A stretch of 42,520 bases of DNA from Patulibacter sp040675535 (GTDB lineage: Bacteria > Actinomycetota > Thermoleophilia > Solirubrobacterales > Solirubrobacteraceae): assembly GCF_040675535.1 (NCBI RefSeq), contig NZ_JBFAPC010000031.1, forward strand, positions 1-42,520. The letters are read 5' to 3'. The notes beneath the pieces were generated by a model. The model saw nothing but the letters and a program-made list of their open reading frames with translations. It was not told where the DNA came from and did not search any database. Position 1 is the first letter of the stretch; every line of letters starts with the position of its first letter. A program made the position numbers and the translations under genes. Of this stretch, positions 32,628 to 40,419 are shown in pieces.

Positions 32628-33932
32628 TCAGGCCGGCGGTGCGCCGGGCGCCAACAGGCCCAGCCGTGAGCGCAGCGTGCCGCCGTACGCCGGCTTCCCG
32701 TCCCCCGGGACCGGCGCCAGCAGCCCGCGCCGCCGCAGCTCCGGCAGCAGCAGCCCCGCGGTCGCGTCCAGGGCCTCGGGGAGCACCGGGAAGACGACGT
32801 TGAAGCCGTCGGCGGCGCCTCCGCGGAACCAGGTCTCGACGTGGTCGGCCACCGTCGCGACGTCGCCGACGATCGACCGGTGGTCGTCGCCGATCCGGCG
32901 GGCCAGCTGCCGAATCGTCAGGCCGTCGCGGCGGGCCGCGTCGTAGATCTGGCGGTGGTGGGTCAGCGAGCCGCTGCCGGCGGGGAGGTCGGGCAGGGGA
33001 CCGTCCAGCGGGTGGGCGGTCAGGTCGTGGCCGCCGAGCCGGTAGGCGAGGTCCGCGAGCGCGACCTGCGGCGGCATCAGCGCGGTCAGCCGCTCGTGGC
33101 GGCCGCGCGCCTCCTCCGCCGTGGCCGCGACGACGGCCGACAGGGCGGGCAGGACGATCAGCCCGTCCGGGTCGCGGCCGTGCGCGGCCGCGCGGCCCTT
33201 GAGATCGGCGTAGAGCTCCTGCGCGGCGCCGAGCTCGGTCTCCCCCGCGAAGACGACGTCGGCGGTCCGGGCGGCCAGATCGCGACCGGCGTCGGAGGAC
33301 CCGGCCTGCACGAGCACCGGGCGGCCCTGTGGCGGTCGGGGTACCTCCGGCACGGTGTCGACGCGGAGGTGCTCGCCGTGGTGGCGGACGCGCCCCGCCG
33401 GCCGGTCCGCCGTCGCCCCCGCGTCCCACAGCGCGCGGACGACGTCGACCGCCTCCTCGGCGCGGGCGTAGCGGCCGGCGTGGTCCGGGTGCGCGTCGAG
33501 GCCGTGGTTGAGCGCCTCGGCGTCGCTCAGCGACGTCACGACGTTCCACCCCGCGCGGCCGTGGGAGAGGTGGTCGAGCGTCGCGAACCAGCGGGCCAGG
33601 TCGACCGGGTCGTGGTAGGTCGTCGACGCGGTGGCGATCAGGCCGATCCGCTCGGTCCGGGCGGCCAGGGCGCTCAGGAGCGCGAGGGGCTCGAGCGCAT
33701 CGTTGACGACGGAGACCCGGGAGAGCACGTCGGGACTCTCGAGCGGGACGGCGACGAGGTCCGCGAGGAAGATCGCGTCGAAGCCGGCGCGCTCCGCCCT
33801 CCGTGCGAGGTCGGTGAAGGCGCCGAGGGAGACGCCGGCGTCGGGCCGGGCGCCAGGGTGCCGCCAGGCGGCGAGGTACTCGCCGGGCGGCTTGAGGAAC
33901 GCGTTGAGCACCAGCCGGCGCGGGGCGCTCAT
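32628..33932 (-). CDS. Luciferase-like (LLM) flavin monooxygenase, NtaA/SnaA/DszA type
   Basis: FMN- or F420-dependent TIM-barrel monooxygenase of the NtaA/SnaA/DszA subgroup, 434 residues. Marks are LNAFLKPPGEYLAAWRHP at the N-terminus, LSHGRAGWNVVTSLSDAEALNHG in the barrel, YARAEEAVDVVRALWD and VPRPPQGRPVLVQAGSSDAGRDLAAR. The family oxidises chelators, antibiotics, sulfones and organosulfonates; the substrate here is unknown. The C-terminus ends TLRSRLGLLAPG, as is typical. The ATG at 33932 overlaps the stop of the upstream paralogue (ATGA), with GAGGA before it. Confidence 0.92.
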   Translation of the reverse strand: MSAPRRLVLNAFLKPPGEYLAAWRHPGARPDAGVSLGAFTDLARRAERAGFDAIFLADLVAVPLESPDVLSRVSVVNDALEPLALLSALAARTERIGLIATASTTYHDPVDLARWFATLDHLSHGRAGWNVVTSLSDAEALNHGLDAHPDHAGRYARAEEAVDVVRALWDAGATADRPAGRVRHHGEHLRVDTVPEVPRPPQGRPVLVQAGSSDAGRDLAARTADVVFAGETELGAAQELYADLKGRAAAHGRDPDGLIVLPALSAVVAATAEEARGRHERLTALMPPQVALADLAYRLGGHDLTAHPLDGPLPDLPAGSGSLTHHRQIYDAARRDGLTIRQLARRIGDDHRSIVGDVATVADHVETWFRGGAADGFNVVFPVLPEALDATAGLLLPELRRRGLLAPVPGDGKPAYGGTLRSRLGLLAPGAPPA

Positions 33933-34936
33933 CGCGCGTCCTCGGCGGTCGTCGACGGCGCCGGGCGTCGCGGGACGACGGGGCGCTCGACGTCGGGGGC
34001 GGGGCGCCGGGCCCGGGCGGGCGGCCGCGGCAGCCCGAGCCGTTGCCGGAGGGTCGTCGCCCGGGACTCCGCGGCGCCGGGCCACGAGGCCGCCGCGACG
34101 ACTGCGGCGTCCAGGCCCTCGGGATCGCGGACCAGGAGCAGCACGCCGTCCGCGCCCGCCTCGGCGAGCGCTCGCCGGAACGCTGCCGGCGACGGCGGCG
34201 GAGATCCGGCCCCGACGGCGACGGGCACCCACCGCCGGGGCAGGCGCGGGGTCGGTGACGGCGCCGCCCCACGACGCCCTGCTGCATCGGCCCCGTCCCC
34301 GGCCGACCGATCCCCCGGGAGCTCGCGGCCCACGACGACGTCGACGCCGGCAAGGTCCTCAGGGACGGAGCCGTCCACGACCAGCGGCGGATGCCCCTGC
34401 GGCGGGCGGGAGACGTTCAGCGGCCCGCGCACCGTGAAGTCCGGCCCGCGGTGGTGCGGGGTCCGCAGTCCCTCCGGGCGGTAGTACCGGGCGGTCTCGC
34501 GGTCGCGCACCATCGCCCCGTCGTCGAAGCTGTCCCACAGCGCCGTCACGACGTCCACGAGCTCGCGGCGTCGGCCCGCGGTGCCCCCGCGGAGCCGCCA
34601 GGCGGCCCGGCCGCCGGAGAGGTGGTCGAGCGCCGCCAGGCGGCGGGCGACGGTGAACGGCGCGTCGCGGCCGGCGTCCACGGGGACGACGAGGCCGATC
34701 CGGGCGGTCGCCGCGGCCACGGTGGCCGACAGGAGTGCGGGGTCCAGCGCCGGGGTGGTGTCGTCCTCGCCGGGGGCCGCCCACAGAAGCGCGTCGACGC
34801 CGGCCGCGTCGAGCCGGGCCGCCGCCTCGAGCAGCCGGTCGGCGCCGCGGCTGGCGTCGACCGCGCGTCCTCCCAGCCGCACGGCCAGTGCCGGCGGATG
34901 CGCGTCGGCGCCGACCTGGGGCCGCTCAGCGTCCAT
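33929..34936 (-). CDS. Diverged LLM monooxygenase-like protein
   Basis: A short, diverged relative of the next gene, 335 residues. Shared family pieces are RRLAALDHLSGGRAAWRL, VDVVTALWDSFDDGA, PLNVSRPPQGHPPLVVDG and a C-terminal TLRQRLGL, but the conserved WN motif after the Gly-Arg-Ala and much of the central region are lost or replaced by Gly/Ala/Arg-rich sequence, and the end has a Pro/Arg-rich tail. It may be a non-catalytic partner, a flavin-binding subunit or a decaying copy. The reading frame is intact with good codon use, GGAGGCC precedes the ATG at 34936, and a promoter-like patch lies upstream. Confidence 0.7.
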   Translation of the reverse strand: MDAERPQVGADAHPPALAVRLGGRAVDASRGADRLLEAAARLDAAGVDALLWAAPGEDDTTPALDPALLSATVAAATARIGLVVPVDAGRDAPFTVARRLAALDHLSGGRAAWRLRGGTAGRRRELVDVVTALWDSFDDGAMVRDRETARYYRPEGLRTPHHRGPDFTVRGPLNVSRPPQGHPPLVVDGSVPEDLAGVDVVVGRELPGDRSAGDGADAAGRRGAAPSPTPRLPRRWVPVAVGAGSPPPSPAAFRRALAEAGADGVLLLVRDPEGLDAAVVAAASWPGAAESRATTLRQRLGLPRPPARARRPAPDVERPVVPRRPAPSTTAEDAR

Positions 34937-35217
34937 GGTGGCCTCCGGCCCCGCGCCTGCGGCCCGACCACGTGCTCGAGCCCGGGCGGCCGACGGCCCC
35001 TGCCCTGCCGCGCGACGACGGGCACGTCGGAGGGCGGACGGGACCGTGGGCGTGGGTGGAGGGATCGAGGCGGAGCATGTCGTGGCGACCCTGGCGGCCC
35101 ATCCGGCAAGAATCTATATCGGAGATCAGTTCTTTCGACGATGGGCGGGCCCCGACACGATCGCCCCCGCCCGGCCCGGGACGGCCGCCGTCGCCGCGGT
35201 GACGCTCCCGGCGCCCC
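34937..35217. promoter_or_regulatory. Intergenic region upstream of the LLM pair
   Basis: A 281-base gap on the minus strand between DUF2254 and the LLM genes. Most is GC-rich without a supported gene. The patch 35109-35137 is sharply AT-rich: on the minus strand AACTGATCTCCGATATAGAT includes a TATAGA -10-like box (35114-35119), with imperfect inverted ends AGAA/TTCT. It would give a leader of roughly 170 bases. I see no known riboswitch in that leader. Confidence 0.45.
35143..35172 (-). terminator. Possible DUF2254 gene terminator
   Basis: GGGCGGG (35143-35149) and CCCGCCC (35166-35172), loop of 16, about 45 bases after the DUF2254 stop on the minus strand. No U-tract. Confidence 0.3.
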
Positions 35218-36558
35218 TCAGCTCGCCCGCAGCGCCCCGAGCGCGTCCTCGGTGCGATCCCGCTGGTACCGGGCGGCCTCGCGGCGCTCCTCCGGCGCCC
35301 ACTCGCAGAGGTCGTCGAGCATCACGCGCAGGTGGCGGCGGACCTGGGCGTGGCGGGCGCCGAAGTCCGCGAGCTCCTCGCACGAGAGCCGCAGGTAGTG
35401 GCCCCACGTCGGGGCCGGCATCGTCACGCGCACGTGGCCGCGGGCGTCCCGCACGCGCAGCTCGCCGAGCTGCCGCCACGCCAGCCGGCGCAGCAGGTCG
35501 TGCATCTGGTCGATCGCCTGAACCGCCGTCGTCGGGTCGTTGACGCCCGGCGCCAGCCCCTTGAGGCCGATGTCGACGAGGACCCGGAACGCGTGGCGCG
35601 GGTCCGCCGACAGCGTCGGCTCGCTCGCGAACGCCAGCGCCGCGCGCAGGTCGTCCTCGTGGTCGGCGACGGGGACGCCGTCGATGCGCAGGAGCGCCGA
35701 GTGCACGGGCACGAAGCGTCCGACCGGCACCTGCAGGTCGATGCGCGTCCCGGCCCTCGTGGCGACGCGCGAGAGCCGGATCAGGTCGGCGGCGACCAGG
35801 ACGCCCGGACGGCCCTCGTGGTGCAGCGTCGTCGGGCCGTCGCCGAGGAACCGGCGCGTCGGCGGGGCGTCGCGGTCGCCGTCCCAGTACTCGGGCTCGG
35901 CTGCCTCGTGGACCTCGATCACCGTGTCCGACGGCGCGGTCAGCGGGGCCTCGGGCGAGGCCGCCGCCAGCGGTGCGTCCCCCTCCACGCCGAACGCGAC
36001 GGGGTGGACGACGTCGAGCTCCTTGCGAGCCTTGTCCCCGACCGTCGCCACCGCGTTGCCGGCGCGCAGCGTGTTGGAGATCCGGTCGAGCATCACGACG
36101 AACATCACCGCCGCGAGGATCGACCAGATGGTCGCGACGATCCCGAAGACGTCGTCGGTGCTGTTGCGGCCTGGGTGGACCATGAGCGCGCCGATCGTCG
36201 CGTAGGTGAACGCGCCGAACGACAGCCCGAGCGCCCGCTTGACCATCCGGTCGCGGCGCAGGATGCCGACGAGGCGCGGCGAGAGCGCGATCGACGCGAA
36301 CTCGACCGTGATGAACGCGATCGTGATGACGAAGCCCGCCAGCGCGAGCATCCCCGACGCGATCGACGTCAGCAGCGTGGCGTCGACCTCCGGCGCGGAG
36401 ATGATGTCGATCGCCGGGACGAGCTCCGTCAGGCCGACGAGGACGAGGGCCAGGCAGACGTAGAACGCCGGGATCAGCCAGAGGCTCTCGCCGGCCAGGT
36501 GGCGCAGCCGGAAGCGGGTGATCGAGCGGACGCCGGAGCGACGGGAGCGAGCGCGCAT
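35218..36558 (-). CDS. DUF2254 membrane protein
   Basis: Predicted integral membrane protein with a DUF2254 domain, 446 residues, function unknown. Four hydrophobic segments occur in the first about 165 residues (for example LWLIPAFYVCLALVLVGL, LALAGFVITIAFITVEF and IVATIWSILAAVMFVVML), then a large cytoplasmic part with the family signature GLAPGVNDPTTAVQAID near residue 340. The N-terminus is strongly basic (MRARSRRSG), setting inside orientation. The ATG at 36558 lies 56 bases after the methyltransferase stop on the same strand. A transport or stress role is sometimes guessed for the family, with no evidence here. Confidence 0.88.
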   Translation of the reverse strand: MRARSRRSGVRSITRFRLRHLAGESLWLIPAFYVCLALVLVGLTELVPAIDIISAPEVDATLLTSIASGMLALAGFVITIAFITVEFASIALSPRLVGILRRDRMVKRALGLSFGAFTYATIGALMVHPGRNSTDDVFGIVATIWSILAAVMFVVMLDRISNTLRAGNAVATVGDKARKELDVVHPVAFGVEGDAPLAAASPEAPLTAPSDTVIEVHEAAEPEYWDGDRDAPPTRRFLGDGPTTLHHEGRPGVLVAADLIRLSRVATRAGTRIDLQVPVGRFVPVHSALLRIDGVPVADHEDDLRAALAFASEPTLSADPRHAFRVLVDIGLKGLAPGVNDPTTAVQAIDQMHDLLRRLAWRQLGELRVRDARGHVRVTMPAPTWGHYLRLSCEELADFGARHAQVRRHLRVMLDDLCEWAPEERREAARYQRDRTEDALGALRAS

Positions 36559-36614
36559 GCGCCAGATGAGTACCCTTGCGCCACGCTCTGCACGTCCGGC
36601 GTGCCCGACCTCAC

Positions 36615-37469
36615 TCAGCCGCGCAGCCGCGCGGCGATGTCCTCGGGCGACTCCGGGATCGCCTCGCCCGGGACCGCCACGGGCGCCGGGGCGCCCTCCT
36701 CGCCGCGGGTCGCGCTCATGTTCAGCCGGACGTAGTCCAGCGTCACGACGCCGTCGACCTCGAGCTCCTCGCGGACCGCCTCGACGAAGTCGTCGTGGGC
36801 CTCCTCGGGGAGCCGCTCCAGGTAGCTGCCCAGGACGACGGTGCGCAGGAAGGCGTGGGCGTCGTCGAGGACGACGGGCCGCGGCTCCAGCCAGCAGCGG
36901 ACGTCGACGAAGCCCGCGGCGCGCAGGCGCTCCTCGGTCTCCCCCGGCTCCGCGAAGTTCCAGTCGTCGACCCAGCCGAGGAACGCGTCGTCCCACGGCG
37001 CGCGCTCGCGGAGCCGGCCGATCGCCGCGGCGACCGACGCGATGTTGCCCGCCCCGCCGCACTGGGCCTCCAGCCGGCCGCCGGCGACCAGCGCGTCGGC
37101 GAGGCGCGAGAACAGCACGCCGTGATCGGCGATCCAGTGGAACGTGGCCGTCGAGACGATCACGTCGACCGGCGCCGCGAGGACCAGGGCGGTGAGGTCC
37201 TGGACCTGCAGCTCGACCGACCGCGGCAGGACACGTCCGGCCTGGGCGATCATCGACGGCGAGCCGTCGACGCCGATCACGCGGCCGCGCGGGACGAGCT
37301 TCAGCAGCTCGGCCGTAACGCGCCCGGTGCCGCAGCCGGCGTCCAGCGCGGTCTCGTCGCCGCGCAGGTCCAGGCGGCCCAGCACGTCGCCGCCCCACGC
37401 CCGGTGGGGCGTGGAGACGCGGTCGTACGTGCGGGCCTCCCAGTCGCGGGGGCCGTCGGTGTCGCTCAT
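36615..37469 (-). CDS. Class I SAM methyltransferase, trans-aconitate methyltransferase-like
   Basis: SAM-dependent methyltransferase, 284 residues, of the kind that methylates small carboxylates. The Rossmann fold begins with ALDAGCGTGRVTAELL (residues 41-56; SAM loop DAGCGTGR), then VIGVDGSPSMIAQA (motif II), and STATFHWIADHGVLFSRLADAL, which strongly resembles trans-aconitate 2-methyltransferase (Tam). The ending (PESPEDIAARLRG) is atypical. Trans-aconitate forms spontaneously from cis-aconitate and inhibits aconitase; being next to the aconitase-like leuCD genes fits such a role, but that is inference. The ATG at 37469 lies past a strong hairpin following leuD, so it may have its own transcript. 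Confidence 0.85.
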   Translation of the reverse strand: MSDTDGPRDWEARTYDRVSTPHRAWGGDVLGRLDLRGDETALDAGCGTGRVTAELLKLVPRGRVIGVDGSPSMIAQAGRVLPRSVELQVQDLTALVLAAPVDVIVSTATFHWIADHGVLFSRLADALVAGGRLEAQCGGAGNIASVAAAIGRLRERAPWDDAFLGWVDDWNFAEPGETEERLRAAGFVDVRCWLEPRPVVLDDAHAFLRTVVLGSYLERLPEEAHDDFVEAVREELEVDGVVTLDYVRLNMSATRGEEGAPAPVAVPGEAIPESPEDIAARLRG

Positions 37470-37478
37470 CGCGCACCC

Positions 37479-37502
37479 CCGGCGCCCCGGGCGGGGCGCC
37501 GG
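37479..37502 (-). terminator. leuCD terminator hairpin
   Basis: CCGGCGCCCC (37479-37488), loop GGGC, GGGGCGCCGG (37493-37502): a perfect 10-bp stem with a tetraloop, 36 bases past the leuD stop on the minus strand and 9 bases before the methyltransferase start. No U-tract. It may end the leuCD transcript or, if read through, affect translation of the methyltransferase. Confidence 0.6.
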
Positions 37503-37538
37503 TCGCAGCTCGTGCTCATCGGCGCCGTCCCCGTCCGC

Positions 37539-38159
37539 TCAGGCGACGGGCGTCGTCTGGATCGTCCTGCCGTCGGGCCCCTGCGGGGGCAGCGACAGCG
37601 AGCTCGGGCCCGGGAACGGGGAGGCGGCGCGCGCCTCCTCGTAGCGCGTGATCGCCCCCTCGTCGTTCAGCGTCAGGCCGATGTCGTCCAGCCCGTTCAG
37701 GAGGCGGTGCTTCGTCTCGGGGTTGATGTCGAACGAGAAGGTCTCGCCGCCGGCGACGACCGTCTGCGACTCGAGCTCGATCCGGGCCGTGCCGGCGGCG
37801 GCGATCTTGCGCACCTGCTCCTCGGGCAGCTCGATCGGCAGCAGGCCGACCTTCGTGCAGTTCGACGCGAAGATGTCGGCCAGCGACGTCGCGATGATCG
37901 CGCGGAAGCCCGCGTCCTCCAGCGCCCACGGCGCGTGCTCGCGGCTGGAGCCCGAGCCGAAGTTCGCGCCCGACGTCAGGATCGGGTTGCCGATCTCGAC
38001 GTCGAAGCTCGCCGACTCCTTGGCGTCGTGGAAGAGGAACTCGCCGAAGCCGGTCCGCTCGACGCGCTTCATGAAGCGCGCGGGGATGATCTGGTCGGTG
38101 TCGACGTCGTCGCGCGGCAGGTCGGAGACCTTGCCCTCGATGATGCTGATGGGATCCAT
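37539..38159 (-). CDS. leuD: 3-isopropylmalate dehydratase small subunit
   Basis: Swivel-domain subunit of isopropylmalate isomerase, working with LeuC in leucine synthesis and able to act on citramalate. The 206-residue protein has DDVDTDQIIPARFMKRV, then the substrate loop NFGSGSSREHAPWAL, and IFASNCTKVGLLPIEL. Length is normal for the bacterial type. The ATG at 38159 has AAAGGA about 9 bases upstream. It lies 36 bases after leuC on the same strand, a normal leuCD arrangement. Confidence 0.97.
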   Translation of the reverse strand: MDPISIIEGKVSDLPRDDVDTDQIIPARFMKRVERTGFGEFLFHDAKESASFDVEIGNPILTSGANFGSGSSREHAPWALEDAGFRAIIATSLADIFASNCTKVGLLPIELPEEQVRKIAAAGTARIELESQTVVAGGETFSFDINPETKHRLLNGLDDIGLTLNDEGAITRYEEARAASPFPGPSSLSLPPQGPDGRTIQTTPVA

Positions 38160-38195
38160 GGGAGGGGTCCTTTGCTCTCGAAGTCCGGTCCGTGC

Positions 38196-39617
38196 CTAGG
38201 CGGCGACGGGCTCGCGGTCGCCCGCGGGGTCGAAGGTGCGCACGTCGACGAAGTGGCCGGCGATCGCGGCGGCGGCGGCCATCTGCGGGGACACGAGGTG
38301 CGTGCGCCCGCCCTTGCCCTGGCGGCCCTGGAAGTTGCGGTTGGACGTCGAGGCGCAGCGCTCGCCGGGCGAGAGGACGTCGGGGTTCATGCCCAGGCAC
38401 ATCGAGCAGCCCGCGCCGCGCCAGTCGAAGCCGGCCGCGGTGAAGACCTTGTCCAGGCCGAGCTCCTCGGCGGCGATCTTCACCTGGACGGAGCCCGGGA
38501 CGACCATCGCGTAGACGCCGTCGGCGACCTTGCGGCCCTTGATGACGTCGGCGGCGGCCTGCAGGTCCGCCAGGCGGCCGTTGGTGCAGGAGCCGAGGAA
38601 GACGCGCTCGATCGAGATGTCCTCGATCCGCTCGCCGCCCTTCAGGCCCATGTACTCCAGCGCGCGCTCGGCCTGGCCGCGCTCGGCCGGGTCGTCGAAG
38701 GACTCGGGCGTCGGGACGGTGCCGTCGACGCCGACGACCATGTCCGGCGTCGTGCCCCACGTGACGCGCGGCGACAGCGCGGTGACGTCGACGTCGATCT
38801 CGCGGTCGAACGTCGCTCCCTCGTCGGTGTAGAGCTGCTTCCAGGTCGCAACCGCGGCGTCCCACGCGGCGCCGGTCGGCGCGGCGGGCTTGCCCTGGAC
38901 GTAGTCGAAGGTCGTCTGGTCCGGCGCGATCATGCCCGCGCGGCCGCCGCCCTCGATGGTCATGTTGCAGATCGTCATGCGGCCCTCCATCGAGAGCGCC
39001 TCGACGGCCGGGCCGGCGAACTCGACGACGTGGCCGACGGCGCCGTCGACGCCCATCTGGCCGATCGCGCCGAGGATCATGTCCTTGGCGGTGACGCCGA
39101 AGGGCAGGTCGCCGACGAAGTTGATCCGCATCGACTTCGGCTTCTTCTGCACCAGGCACTGCGTGGCGAGCACGTGCTCGACCTCGGAGGTGCCGATGCC
39201 GAACGCCAGCGAGCCGAAGGCGCCGTGCGTGGCCGTGTGGGAGTCGCCGCAGACCATCGTCATGCCCGGCTGGGTCATGCCCTGCTCGGGACCGACGACG
39301 TGGACGATGCCCTGGCGGTCGGAGCCGAGCGAGAAGACCGGCACGCCGAACTCGGCGCAGTTGTTCTCGAGCGTCTCGACCTGCACGCGCGAGAGTGCGT
39401 CCTTGATCCGTGCCGCGACGGGGGTGCCGTCGGTCGGGACGTTGTGGTCCGCGGTGGCGAGCGTCTTGTCCGGGCGCCGCACGGGGCGGCCGGCCAGGCG
39501 CAGGCCGTCGAACGCCTGCGGGCTCGTGACCTCGTGGACCATGTGGAGGTCGATGTAGATCAGCCCGTCGGCGACCTCGTGGGTCTCCCAGATCTTGTCG
39601 AACAGCGTCTTCGGCAT
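38196..39617 (-). CDS. leuC: 3-isopropylmalate dehydratase large subunit
   Basis: [4Fe-4S] aconitase-family subunit that isomerises isopropylmalate. The 473-residue protein carries the three cluster cysteines: Cys344 in GSCTNGRLADL and Cys404/Cys407 in GAGCSMCLGMNPD, very close to the positions in the E. coli enzyme. ADHNVPT, CGDSHTATHGAFG and SNRNFQGRQG are also present. The start ATG at 39617 gives the standard PKTLFDKIWETHEV beginning. An XRE-cupin regulator gene lies 107 bases upstream on the same strand and may be co-transcribed or control it. Confidence 0.98.
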   Translation of the reverse strand: MPKTLFDKIWETHEVADGLIYIDLHMVHEVTSPQAFDGLRLAGRPVRRPDKTLATADHNVPTDGTPVAARIKDALSRVQVETLENNCAEFGVPVFSLGSDRQGIVHVVGPEQGMTQPGMTMVCGDSHTATHGAFGSLAFGIGTSEVEHVLATQCLVQKKPKSMRINFVGDLPFGVTAKDMILGAIGQMGVDGAVGHVVEFAGPAVEALSMEGRMTICNMTIEGGGRAGMIAPDQTTFDYVQGKPAAPTGAAWDAAVATWKQLYTDEGATFDREIDVDVTALSPRVTWGTTPDMVVGVDGTVPTPESFDDPAERGQAERALEYMGLKGGERIEDISIERVFLGSCTNGRLADLQAAADVIKGRKVADGVYAMVVPGSVQVKIAAEELGLDKVFTAAGFDWRGAGCSMCLGMNPDVLSPGERCASTSNRNFQGRQGKGGRTHLVSPQMAAAAAIAGHFVDVRTFDPAGDREPVAA

Positions 39618-39724
39618 GGCGTTCTCGTGAGGGTGGTGGGTGTGGTGAAGGTCTTCGGTGCGCCGTCGTCGTCGCGCGTCGAGGGGACGGGCGAGACGCG
39701 CGGCGCGGTGGGCGGGGCGGCCGC

Positions 39725-40339
39725 TCAGCTGCGGCGGAGCCCCGCGTTGACGACGGCCAGGAGGACGGCGGTCCCCGGGCCGGGGTTCTCGAAGTGGTGC
39801 GGCAGGTCCGCGTCGAACGTGACGCAGTCGCCCTCGGCCAGCGGGTGGTCCACGCCGTCGCAGTGCAGCACGACGGCGCCCTCCTCGACGAGCGCGATCT
39901 CGCGCGTGCCCGGCTCGTGCATCGGAGGGTCCCCCACGTTGCCGGTGCGCGACCCGCCCTTGAGCTCGTGACGGGTCAGCTCGCTGCGCTGGCCCGGCAG
40001 CGGGGCGGTCAGGATCTCGACGACGTGGCCGCGCTTGGGCGACCCGCCGCGGCGGCGCTCGTCGGCGCGGACGATCGTGACCGAGCCGCCCTCGTCCAGG
40101 CGCAGCAGCTGGCTGAGCTTGAGGTCCAGGCCGGCGGCGATCCGCGCGGCGACCTGCAGCGTCGGCGAGCTCTCCCCCCGCTCGACCTGGCTCAGCGTCG
40201 TGGCCGACACGCCGCAGCGCTCCGCGAGGTCCCGCAGCGACAGCCCCATGTTGTCGCGCAGCGCGCGGACGCGGGGTCCGATCTGGATCCGCTCCCGCTC
40301 GCTGTCGGGGATCTCCGTCCCCGGGGACATCGTCGCCAT
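39725..40339 (-). CDS. XRE-family regulator with C-terminal cupin domain
   Basis: Transcription regulator of 204 residues. Residues about 22-80 form an XRE helix-turn-helix (RVRALRDNMGLSLRDLAERCGVSATTLSQVERGESSPTL, whose LSQVERG is typical), and about 120-200 form a small cupin domain (MHEPGTREIALVEEGAVVLHCDG, then LAEGDCVTFDADLPHHFENPG). Such proteins sense a small ligand in the cupin and often control amino acid, polyamine or sulfur genes. Two ATG starts are possible, at 40339 and 40330; I chose 40339. The -10 box ends 7 bases before it, so the mRNA is probably leaderless. A palindrome over the -10 suggests self-control. Confidence 0.93.
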   Translation of the reverse strand: MATMSPGTEIPDSERERIQIGPRVRALRDNMGLSLRDLAERCGVSATTLSQVERGESSPTLQVAARIAAGLDLKLSQLLRLDEGGSVTIVRADERRRGGSPKRGHVVEILTAPLPGQRSELTRHELKGGSRTGNVGDPPMHEPGTREIALVEEGAVVLHCDGVDHPLAEGDCVTFDADLPHHFENPGPGTAVLLAVVNAGLRRS

Positions 40340-40343
40340 GGGT

Positions 40344-40374
40344 CGTACCGTATCACGTACGCCCGTCCCGTCAA
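40344..40374 (-). promoter_or_regulatory. Promoter with overlapping palindrome
   Basis: On the minus strand TTGACG (40369-40374), a 16-base spacer and TACGGT (40347-40352), preceded by TG one base before (extended -10). Over the -10 lies an inverted repeat CGTAC (40344-40348) and GTACG (40357-40361) with an 8-base centre. It is the clearest sigma-70-like promoter in the window, and the palindrome is a good operator candidate for the XRE-cupin protein. Confidence 0.65.
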
Positions 40375-40392
40375 CCGGACGACGCTGTGTGC

Positions 40393-40413
40393 CGGGCCAC
40401 AGTTCGTGGCCCG
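40393..40413 (-). terminator. Terminator after the lipoprotein gene
   Basis: CGGGCCAC (40393-40400), loop AGTTC, GTGGCCCG (40406-40413): an 8-bp perfect stem 6 bases past the lipoprotein stop on the minus strand, before the regulator promoter. No U-tract. Confidence 0.55.
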
Positions 40414-40419
40414 CCGGAC

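Noticed and set aside
31414..34353. leuB open frame extended upstream to nearly 1000 codons.
   Set aside because: The extension covers the LLM genes in another frame and has no family sequence; the leuB ATG with GGAGG fits the family start.
34937..35104. Possible SAM riboswitch or short sulfur-responsive leader peptide before the LLM genes.
   Set aside because: I found no S-box core, and the short frames do not show the conserved ending of actinobacterial cysteine leader peptides.
39618..39724. Possible leucine attenuator before leuC.
   Set aside because: No short open frame with a run of Leu codons and no alternative hairpins are seen.
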